Assembly: GCA_019693395.1 (NCBI GenBank)
Contig: JAAMXP010004165.1
Span: 1 to 17,841 of the forward strand
Origin: Ettlia oleoabundans
Taxonomy: Eukaryota > Chlorophyta > Chlorophyceae > Chlamydomonadales
Direction of reading: 5' to 3'
DNA length: 17,841 bases
Shown: positions 9,801-17,841 of the stretch, one piece after another
Layout: each line of letters starts with the position of its first letter
Numbering within the stretch: the stretch's first letter is position 1
Program-made: the position numbers and the translations under genes
Notes under the pieces: generated by a model
The model's database searches: none
Seen by the model: the letters and a program-made list of their open reading frames with translations, nothing else
Told to the model about the DNA's origin: nothing

Positions 9801-10118
9801 GTTTGTGTGGTGATGGACTGCATTGCTAACCATGTGACGTTGTGCATGTGCCTTATCGCATCATGCTGCACAGAATCGCGATGTGCACCCGTTCGGCTCG
9901 CAGGGAGCCAGGTTTCCCTGCCAGCGGTTAAAGTTGTGCCATCTCACACCTGGCTTCCCTTCCTGCCCTGTCTTGCCCCATCTCGCTGCCCGCAGATCAC
10001 CTGCCTTGAATGGTCCTCAACCAAGTTGCGCGGGCCTCACGGCCCCACACATGTGCTGGCTACTGGCAGCCTGGATGGTAGGGTGCGGCTCTGGGCTGCG
10101 CCTCAAAAGCTGATTTAG
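6868..10118 (+). CDS. TBL2-like membrane-anchored WD40 repeat protein, 10 exons
   Basis: Homologue of transducin beta-like protein 2; in mammals TBL2 is an ER-membrane WD40 protein reported to associate with the stress kinase PERK. Exons: 6868-7055, 7204-7290, 7497-7746, 7921-8123, 8313-8415, 8736-8816, 9064-9132, 9323-9367, 9568-9732, 9996-10118. Phases match at every junction and give 437 aa, close to human TBL2 (about 447). Residues 14-46 are very hydrophobic (N-terminal anchor), followed by a basic linker to about 100. Seven WD-type blades then follow: LKGHTAEVTGLSWSPDGTHL opens blade 1 (108 onward), GRWVAAGTFTSDVKVYEV falls in the middle, LKGHKSKVFCLDFSPD opens a later blade, and TGSLDGRVRLW closes the propeller. 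The TFTSDVKVYEV segment and the DEDP spacer before the sixth blade match TBL2 specifically rather than a generic WD40 protein. The ATG at 6868 is chosen because the anchor starts directly after it. The role in algae is unknown. Confidence 0.9.
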
Positions 10119-10880
10119 ATGCCTTTGGGATCAGCCAGGCGCCTAAAAGCATGCAGAGATTGAACACCAAAGTATCCACACTTGTGTGGTTTTGTGCATC
10201 CCGTGAAACTCGTTGCCCTGCTTTAATCATTTCATGTTGTGTGCTGTTGTCCATGAAGAGCCCACACTAAACACATTTTGGTTGGGAAAACCCTAACCAG
10301 ACTCAGCTGCGAGGAGAGACGTGGTTGGGTCGCAATGGTGAAGACGCCAATATGCTGCGATAGGGCTGAGTCATTGTGTGGCTGCCTCTACTCGCCAACT
10401 CTTCACATTTGCATGAGAAAAGTTGACAAGCTTTTCGCACACCAAGTGTACATAGGTAAACTATATGCAGTGCATTTTGTCAAGTCACAGCTTTTCTGCT
10501 GGTCATCTGACACCTTCCACTAACCGGCCTGCCAAATGTAAGCAGTCACCAACAAGCACACTTCCAAAGTCCTGCACTGCTGCTTGCAGTGCCCCCAAAG
10601 GAGGGTCCTCCATCTACATGCCTGCGGCGCCGTAGGCGGTGCCTGGTGCACTCCAGAAGTGCCGCGAAACCCAGCAGGGCACCAAAAAAGACCGAACACA
10701 CTTACACGTAATTGTCTGTTCCTTGAAGGCGGCGCATGGTGTTGCACCGGCATGGACACTATCTGGAGTACGCTGCGAAACAGCGCTGCCGGCGCGCTGC
10801 AGTCTTCAATCGATGACTGTGCACCTAAGGATAGGTTCAGACACCCAAAGACGCGTTGTTAATCACCAAAATCAATAGAA
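10119..10880 (+). other. intergenic: TBL2-like 3' UTR then amylase promoter/5' UTR
   Basis: No gene is seen here. The first about 420 bp up to the TGTAA at 10537 is probably the 3' UTR of the upstream gene. The remaining about 340 bp would hold the amylase promoter and 5' UTR. No clear TATA box lies in that second part; CTATATG at 10461-10467 is before the poly(A) signal. Confidence 0.5.
10537..10541 (+). terminator. TGTAA polyadenylation signal of the TBL2-like gene
   Basis: TGTAA occurs 419 bp after the stop codon. In chlorophytes this pentamer typically precedes the cleavage site by 10-20 nt, so the transcript end is expected near 10555. The spacing is reasonable and the next gene starts 340 bp later. 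Confidence 0.55.
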
Positions 10881-13800
10881 ATGCCGACATTCAAAACTCA
10901 CTTTCCACCCAGTTCGTCTCTACCCACATCTGCTGCGGAAAAGGCGAAGGGCTTACAACGCCTCGCAGCTATCAACATTGCTCACTGCAGTGTTCTAGGG
11001 CATCTTTGTGGTGTCAGATCTTCGCCGCAGAGTTGCGGACCCAGCCTTGCAAATTGTGGCTCAGGCGGCAGCAGCAAGCGGGGTGCCAGGAGTTATTGGG
11101 AAGGCTCTGACTTCCGACGACAGTTCGTTCAGGCTGCGAATCCGGCCCTGCAAGGCGTTGCTGCCCCAAAGTGTTGCCTCAGCATGCAGCTGCGACGTGC
11201 GCCCATGACAAGCCACCGCAGCGGCAAGCTTGCAACCCAACGGGCTCTGAGACGCTTGGAGGGGTTGCCGCGGGCTGGCAGGACTAGCAGGTAGGGCCAG
11301 CCGCAAATCTGCTGTTGAATCAAGTGACATGGGCAGCTGTGGCTCCTACAACCTGCTAAACCCGACATGCATGCCTGCTGCAGATGGAGGGGCTTGTTGG
11401 AAGCCGACGACAACGCCCTGGCCTTTGGCGAGGAGGGTGCCAGCCCTGCAGACCTCGCCGTCGAAGCAGCACGTCAAGTGGCAGAGAAGGCCTTCATCCA
11501 GCCCACCTACAAGTACATCGCAGTGGATGACGAAGAAGAGGAGGAGGTGGGTTGCCCAGGCAGGCCAGCCGACGCGCTGTTTGAACCGCACCAGTTCAAA
11601 GCAAGTTGACGTTGTTAGACGGCGGCAGAACCCCGCGCAGCTCAGTTGCCTTCAACATCCTGCATGTCTGCCTTGCTGCAATGCATGGATACCTTTTAGC
11701 CCTGTGGGCAGCTGTCCCAACATGCTCTGGCCCCATGGTGTGCCTTACCACCCATTCCTTAGCCCCGCCATGTACTGTGTCACTCCCATGTTGCCAGTCA
11801 GAGCTCTAGAAGCCACTGCTCATCATGTGTGGTCCGTCGTCACCCGCCTGTTGCAGGAGGATGTGGACCGCATGTGGCGCAAACTAGATGCCATCAATCA
11901 TGAGCTGGCCTGGGCGACTGAGGCTGAGTACCTTAGCGGGCTGCCTGCGGATCCCCCAAGCTCGCCCCGCCTGCAGCAGCCCCTGGCCATCAACAACGTA
12001 GTGCTGCACCCGCATAACATGCCCACCATCGCGCCCCCGGCAGCGCCGCAGCAGCAGCCAGCCCCCGCCCCACCTGCACCTGAGCCAGAGCCAGAGTGGC
12101 AGCAGGAGGCGCAGCACAGCTATGTGCCTGAGACCCCACGCATAGAGGGCAGGCCAGGTGGCAGCAAGGCGGAGGGCAGCGGCAAGGAGGTCCTGCTGCA
12201 GGTGGGTGGGAGGGTGGTGTTAAGGGTTGGTTGTATGTGTGTCTCCCTGCTGTGTGAAACACACGGACAAAATATAAAGGACTGCCAAGCATTCCAGCTG
12301 TTTACAACTTCATTCAACCAGCCGCTTTCTGTTTGCGTGAGTTGCATATGGGCGGGGGAGCTTTGCAGAAGGGTGCTATTGTGCCATGCATAGACAAATG
12401 CGTGACGTTCTTGACACATGTATGGGCGCTCTCTCGCCGCTGTACGACCGCAGGGCTTCAACTGGGAAAGCTGGCGCCACAACTGGTTTGAACACATGGC
12501 GGGGCAGGCACAGGAGATTGCCGACATGGGCTTCACCGCAGTTTGGCTGCCGCCATTCACAGGTACTTACTGCGGTACCAACGTTCAGTTTGTCCGCAGC
12601 ATTTTTGCATGTGTACCACTAACCACTAACCAAACATTCGACGTGCATGCGTGCTGCTGCCATGGCTTGTTGTCCGAGTCCCTGACTGCTGCTGCTTGTC
12701 TTGCTTACCTATCGACATAGCCTTCTCCTTTCCGCAGACTCCGTGTCTGAGCAGGGCTACATGCCACGTGATCTCTACAACCTCAATTCTCGCTATGGCT
12801 CCGAGCAGCAGCTCATCAAGTGAGAAGCTGCTATCCCCACCAGATGTCAGCTTAACTGCCTAGGGTGTGGATCCCTGGGCTTTTCAGCGTAGCTGTGATG
12901 GTGGTCCTTAACACTAGCGGCCGTGCACATGCTGGTTGCACCAGCGCCTTGATGCCCCATTTCTGCCACCACGCTATTTTTATCTGACCAGCCCACTCGA
13001 GCTCTCACTCCTGCGTCCTGCCTCCGCCCCTTCATTGCCCTCTCCCGCCTGCCTGCAGCTGCGTGCGTTCCCTGCAGCAGCAGGGCATCAAGGTGTTGGG
13101 TGACGCAGTGCTCAACCACCGGTGCGCCACATACCAGGGCGCTGGCGGCGTGTGGAACCAGTTTGGCGGAAGGATGACCTGGGACGAGCGCGCCATTGTG
13201 GGTGCGTGCGCCCGCCCAGCTGGGCTCTCTTTTTACTGCGGCTGCCGTCGTCAAGGGGTAATGTTGGGGCTATGAAAGTAAAATGAAAGGGCGGTTGAGG
13301 TGCATGTGGCTGATGGGGAGCGGGCACCAATCAATGCCTGCTCCTCGAGGAGGCTCGTGGAAGGGCTGCTGGTTGCAACAGCTTCCACACCAGCTATGAC
13401 GTGACAAACACGGGTTGTCATCCCCGAAACCAGCCCCATACACTTTGTCCCCCTGTCTCAATTGCGCTGCGCTTGGGCGTGCTGTGCTGTGCTGGCCCCT
13501 ATCGCGCCATCCACCACCTTGTGCACGTCTGTCCACATCTGCTGATGCTGCTGCTGCTGCCGCCTGCAGGGGACCAGGCTGAGTATGGCGGGCGCGGCAA
13601 CCTTTCCTCTGGGGAGTTCTTTTCTGCAGCGCCCAACATCGACCACAGCCAGCCCTTTGTGAAGCGCGACCTCTGCGAGTGGATGTGCTGGCTGAGGGAG
13701 CATGTGGGCTTTGATGGCTGGAGGTGGGTGCCTGGCTGGAACAACGGGAGCGAGCGGGTGGCAGGAAGAGTCAATTGGGACATCTGGCTTGCAACATTCT

Positions 13801-15837
13801 GGGGGCTGGGTGTATTCCTTTTGTTTTTTCAGGTGCTGCAAAGCAACTCAGGATGCATTTGCTTCTTGATACTGCCCCGCTTTACTCCAACCACCCCTGC
13901 TCCTTCTCCTCTACACTGCCGCCTCCCTGCTCCGCCCCTTTCCTCGTTTCCTCAATCTCACACTCCTGCCTTTTCGCCATGCCGCGTCTCTCATCCTCCA
14001 GGCTTGATTTTGTCAAGGGTTTCCACGGCAGCCACGTGCGGGACTATCTGGAGGCCAGTGAGCCCGAGTTTGTTGTAGGAGAGTACTGGGACAGCCTGGC
14101 CTACCAGTTTGACGGCACGCCCTCACACAACCAGGACGCACACCGTCAGCGCATAGTGAACTGGATAGAGGCGGCGGGGGGCCTGGCGACAGCCTTCGGT
14201 GAGTTTTGCGCTTGATCTAGCCAGCTGGGTGAAGAGCGGAGGCGGCTCAGCTGTCTGTCCGCCTCAGCAGGGCTGGCTTTGGGGTCTGGTCAGGCCGCGG
14301 GTTGCTGCACCCACAGCCGGGTGGGGGACCTACCAGGCAGCTCCGCAGGCCATAGTGCTGATCTGACAACCCTAGAACGTGGGTGGGCTCTGGCAACTGG
14401 GTGAAGCTGCGCCAACTGGAGAGTCAATACAGGCTGGCCGGCGGGTGGCAGCTACTGCGATGTGCCCACTTGCCTGCGCTTAGTTGGCTCTTGTGCCTTC
14501 GTGTCCTTGCTTCTTGCCATGCTGCCTTCGTCCTCATACGGACCTCCTGCTGTTATTCTCCCCCTGCAGACATCACCACCAAGGGCATCCTGCATGCTGT
14601 GTTTGAGCGTTGCGAGTACTGGCGCCTGTCTGACGCCTCGGGCAAGCCGCCGGGCCTGATGGGCTGGTGGCCCTCCCGCGCCGTGACCTTCCTGGAAAAC
14701 CACGACACCGGCAGCACGCAGGGGCACTGGCGCTTCCCGCACCATGCGTTGGAGCAGGGATACGTCTACATACTCACACACCCAGGCACTCCCACAGGTG
14801 AGGCAGCGATCGCAGCCCCCGCTTATCCGCTGGCAATGGTGCAGCTTGCCCACTCCTTGTGCTTTGCAGTGAAACGCAGCGCTTGATGATGTGCGCTACT
14901 TAGTACGCATCGGTGTCAGGAGACAAACCCCCATAGCTTCCAACAACTTTGCTCTCGTCGAGCCGCGCTCATCAGTGCCTGCTCGTCTCCTTTCCTCCTG
15001 CCCTTGCACCCCACCCTGCGCAGTGTTTTACGACCACGTGTATGACAAGCACAGCAAGCAGCTGCGCCACCTGGTCACCCGCCTCATCTCCCTGCGCAAG
15101 CGACTGGGCATCCACTGCCGCTCAAAGGTGGGTGGATTGGAGGGGGTGAGGGTAGCAGGACCGTTGCGGGAGGTCCAAATGCTGGAATTTAGCCTTTGGC
15201 AGAAAGCAGACGTAGGCAGGCTGGGAGCGGCTGGTTAAAAGGGTGGGGGAACAGTTTCCCAGCGCCCCTCCCGTCTCCCTGTCTGCCGGCTCGTGTCGCT
15301 CCCATTTACGCTGTAGCAGCTGCTGTGCCCAACCTCCGCTACAGAACTGGCTATTGTTTGTGATTGTACTTGCAGGTCAAGATCCTATGTGCTGAGCGCG
15401 ACGTATATGCCGCTGAGATTGACGACAAGCTCGTCATGAAAATTGGGCCCGGCGACTTCACACCTAAGGACCCCCAGGCCGCTGTGGGTGAGTGGATCTG
15501 GGGACAGAGCAGCAGCTGTAGGCCGGCAGCGATGGGCTGGCTCGGGCACATCTGCTCGGGTCGAGCGATTGGAGGCAGAGCCTGAAACTTTGACTGCCAC
15601 TCCAGCAGCCCATGCACGTCCCCTTTTCATCAACCCCTCACTGTTTGGTTTCAGAGAGAATGCGCGCAGTCAGACCTGTTGAATACGCTGGTGCATGCCA
15701 GGCGTTGCCTTTTCTGCATTCAGCTAATGTCAGCCTGTGCACTCTGCCACATATCAACTGTCTGCCCGCGCGTATGTTCGTCTCCCATTGCTGCAGTGGA
15801 CTGCGGCCACTGCTGGACCGTTTGGGAGAAGGCATGA
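10881..15837 (+). CDS. AMY3: plastid-type alpha-amylase (AMY3-like, GH13), 12 exons
   Basis: Endo-acting alpha-1,4-glucan hydrolase of starch breakdown, probably in the chloroplast stroma. Exons: 10881-11290, 11384-11546, 11857-12201, 12454-12562, 12738-12819, 13059-13201, 13570-13723, 14002-14198, 14570-14797, 15024-15127, 15376-15487, 15797-15837. All phases match, giving 695 aa. The catalytic domain starts at GFNWESW (307). GH13 regions are intact: I DAVLNH (385-390), II GWRLDF with nucleophile D471, III VVGEYWD with acid/base E496, [11 protein letters not shown] with D580. The C-terminal beta domain ends [20 protein letters not shown] ... WTVWEKA, as in plant AMY3. The first about 137 residues are Ser/Arg/Ala-rich and transit-peptide-like. 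An acidic run (185-195) and a Pro/Glu/Gln-rich linker (about 250-272) follow. No CBM45 modules are recognisable. The start is uncertain: ATG 10881 is the first in frame and ATG 11184 is an alternative. The orthology is firm for the catalytic part only. Confidence 0.93.
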
Positions 15838-17163
15838 TATGTCGACATAGGTGTTTGTGCCTACGCACCCGGCCCACCCTTCCCATCTAACGACGCAAAC
15901 CGGGTGTTTATGCTGCCCAAGCACCACCCCACCCCTCTGATTCTTTCTTAGCCTGAAATGCATGCTGCATTCCCTTACGGCGGCGTTTGCAGCGCCCCAG
16001 CGCCTGCCGCCGCTAACACAGTCGGTTTCTTGAAGAACTTACCAGCATCCCAACACACACCACGCCACACATTCATATGCGACACTGAAATGTGGCCCGT
16101 CCTTCAAAGTGCTACTTGCTTTGAAGCGCCGCGCCCACACACATGCCAGAAGCCCCCTGCCCCACCTCCCCCTGATTTCATGCACTGACCACACCCCTGG
16201 TTGGCTGTGCCTTGACTTTGTATCGTGCAATCCCATTTCGTTGTCTCTGTTCGTCATGGTTGTCTTTCAATTGACACTCACCCACACACCTTAGCACGCC
16301 CACCCACCCTCGCACTCAACTGCACAAACACCCATTCCACCCCGTCGAGTTCGCCCCTCCTGCGCTTGACAGCGCAAGGCGAGAGCAGCGGGCTTTCCAC
16401 TTGCACAGATCTCCTCTCTTGCTCCAGCCACGTGCTGGTTGGCTGTTGCTGTCTGTTGCTGTCATAGCACCATGCCGATGTGCTGGCTGGCAGTTTTCTT
16501 TATTTCTTGTTTGGCTGGAGTTTTTTTTTAGCAATTCACCACTGCACTACTATGCTTGTATGCCCCTCCTCTGCCAGCCCTGTTCGTCAGGTAGTAAGTT
16601 CGTAAAGTAGGAGGTGGGTTGCTGAACCCCCGACGTAATGCTGTGCAAAGACTGTCCACTGCCCTTGCAAGCATTTCGCCGCCCATTTTGTAGCTCATAA
16701 GGGCCCGTCTCGTGTGCACATCGGCATTCTTTGTGGAGGTCAGGCCCCTCGCTCACTCCCCCCATCAGCTAGGTGATTGCTAGATCACGTATGTTTCCTG
16801 CTTCCTCTCTCGTCCTGTTCTTCGTGCTTGTCTATGTGCTTTCAAGTCCCAAGTCATGTCCCCCCTCGAGTCCTGAGTCCAAGTCATGTGTCCCATTCAT
16901 CTCCATTTTTTGTGGCCCTTTGAACCCCTCCCTAGCGAACACCCTGGCATTGTAATCTAAAGATTTGCAGCACCACAAAAAGCAGCGGAGGGCATTGGTA
17001 GAAAGCTAGGCAAGCAAGCAGGGCATGGCAACAAATGCTATCGCTAGGGGTGGGTGGGAGCACGGCTTTGCGGTTCAAGGGTGCAGGCGCCAGCTGGCAC
17101 TGCAATGACATGTCAACCAGGCGTCTGCTGGATTAGACCTGCCAGAGTAGGCCTGATACGTGT
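15838..17163. other. long 3' UTR / convergent intergenic region, no gene seen
   Basis: Pyrimidine- and CAC-rich sequence between two converging genes. ORFs here are short (up to about 90 codons), low in complexity and without recognisable domains. A T9 run lies at 16521-16529. The first plus-strand TGTAA after the amylase stop is at 16951, so most of the interval is likely amylase 3' UTR. I find no TGTAA on the minus strand for the gene ending at 17164. Confidence 0.55.
16951..16955 (+). terminator. candidate TGTAA poly(A) signal of the amylase gene
   Basis: This is the first plus-strand TGTAA downstream of the amylase stop, about 1.1 kb away. Long 3' UTRs are common in chlorophytes, but a nearer non-canonical signal cannot be excluded. 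Confidence 0.4.
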
Positions 17164-17804
17164 TCATTGTCCAGCAGAGGCCCACAGATCCCGCAGCAGC
17201 GCAAACCGATGAGCTCGCAGCTCCTCTCCCGGTGCAAGCATGCCGCCGCTGCCCACAGGGGACAGCAAATCTGTACCGCCGGCTGTTTGGGGGCTGTACT
17301 GTCTGGCAAGCCCCTCCAGCTCGTCCTCGCTCTCTTCATCCATCTCAAGGCTCTGAGGCTCAACCACACCTGTAACAAACGGTGGCAGCGGCAGTTAGCT
17401 TTAGCAACTGGCCAGTCAAGCGTGGCTACAGCATCATCATCATCATCAATGCCGCTAACAGCAGCGGAGCTCGCAGCAGCAGTGATATCAATGGTCAAAA
17501 GTATGGAGGACCACAGGGCCAGCAGTTGAAGACAGAGTGCCACTGGCAGCAGCTCCACCTCCATGCCCAAATGCAACACCAGCAATGCTGCTGTCCTCTC
17601 ACTGCAACACCCTTACTGCACGCTCTGCCTTTTGGGCAGGGGTACATGGGCCTGCAAGCTGCACCTCCGCCTGCCAACCCTCACCGTCAGCCAGCAGGGC
17701 CGCCTCCACGGGTGGTAAGTACTCGCCCTCTGCCTTTGCAGTGGGTGAGGGAGTGCTGCCCCCATCGCTGCGGGGACTCTCGCTCTGTAGCGCCTCCAGC
17801 AGGC
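17164..17804 (-). CDS. unrecognised protein, C-terminal two exons (5' end outside window)
   Basis: Two minus-strand exons, 17804-17685 and 17369-17164, join in phase across a GT-AG intron (17684-17370) to give about 107 C-terminal residues ending ...LLRDLWASAGQ-stop. A CTGCAG acceptor at 17810-17805, preceded by a repeat-containing intron, shows that the gene continues to the right. The visible part begins LLEALQSESPRSDGG, has several Ser-Pro sites (SPRS, TPSP, YSP, LSP), then an acidic stretch MDEESEDELEGLA. It looks like a disordered, possibly phosphorylated tail. No domain is recognisable, so no function is proposed. The evidence for coding is the clean splice-phase match and the protein-like composition in one frame. 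Confidence 0.65.
17432..17448. repeat. (CAT)n microsatellite
   Basis: Five CAT units followed by CA lie within the intron of the right-edge minus-strand gene. Confidence 0.9.
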
Positions 17805-17818
17805 CTGCAGTGTGTGAT

Positions 17819-17830
17819 GTGTGTGTGTGT
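17819..17830. repeat. (GT)6 microsatellite
   Basis: A short dinucleotide run at the right edge, within the presumed intron upstream of the exon at 17804 (reads as AC repeats on the coding strand). Confidence 0.85.
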
Positions 17831-17841
17831 GGGATGGGGTG

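Noticed and set aside
15654..15693. Alternative last amylase exon after TTTCAG
   Set aside because: Its translation does not resemble the AMY3 C-terminus, whereas the exon at 15797 gives the conserved Trp-Glu ending in phase.
17133..17585. 150-codon minus-strand ORF
   Set aside because: It reads through the intron 17684-17370 in a different frame from the two exons that join cleanly; the acidic DDDDD run comes from the CAT microsatellite.
1..17841. Mobile element, CRISPR array or defence island
   Set aside because: No terminal repeats, transposase, reverse transcriptase, integrase or spaced direct repeats were seen; all repeats found are short slippage-type tandems.

Overview
This window looks like nuclear DNA from a green alga (chlorophyte, perhaps Trebouxiophyceae). 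The genes are cut into many short exons by introns mostly between about 90 and 400 bp. Donors are GTGAGT/GTGGGT-like, acceptors are pyrimidine-TGCAG, and TGTAA, the chlorophyte polyadenylation signal, lies downstream of two genes. The alpha-amylase closely resembles plant plastidial AMY3. The species call is inference; no marker gene is present.

Layout, left to right. Positions 1-1560 contain low-complexity repeats, one doubtful plus-strand ORF (45-383), and no gene I can support. On the minus strand, 1565-1812 holds an isolated Rossmann-fold exon of a short-chain dehydrogenase/reductase (SDR). It appears to be a fragment or an incompletely recognisable gene. Positions 5867 down to 1865 (minus) carry a complete 10-exon MATE-family transporter, about 579 aa. 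About 1 kb of intergenic DNA (5868-6867) separates it head-to-head from a plus-strand gene at 6868-10118. That gene has 10 exons and encodes a membrane-anchored seven-bladed WD40 protein of the TBL2 (transducin beta-like 2) family, about 437 aa. Downstream in the same direction, 10881-15837 is a 12-exon plastid-type alpha-amylase (AMY3-like, GH13), about 695 aa with this start. A stretch of about 1.3 kb follows, probably a long 3' UTR. At the right edge, the last two exons of an unrecognised minus-strand gene (17804 down to 17164) run out of the window.

I assembled the exons by hand, using splice dinucleotides, phase continuity and family conservation. Every junction inside the three main genes keeps the reading frame.

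The genes are functionally unrelated, as is usual for a eukaryotic chromosome: a drug/metabolite exporter, an ER-type scaffold protein and a starch-degrading enzyme. I see no mobile element, CRISPR array, RNA gene or obvious new multi-gene system. The most interesting points are that the amylase lacks one cysteine of the redox pair known in Arabidopsis AMY3 and has no recognisable CBM45 domains, that an orphan SDR exon lies just after the MATE gene, and that a candidate frame-shifting cassette exon lies in a MATE intron.
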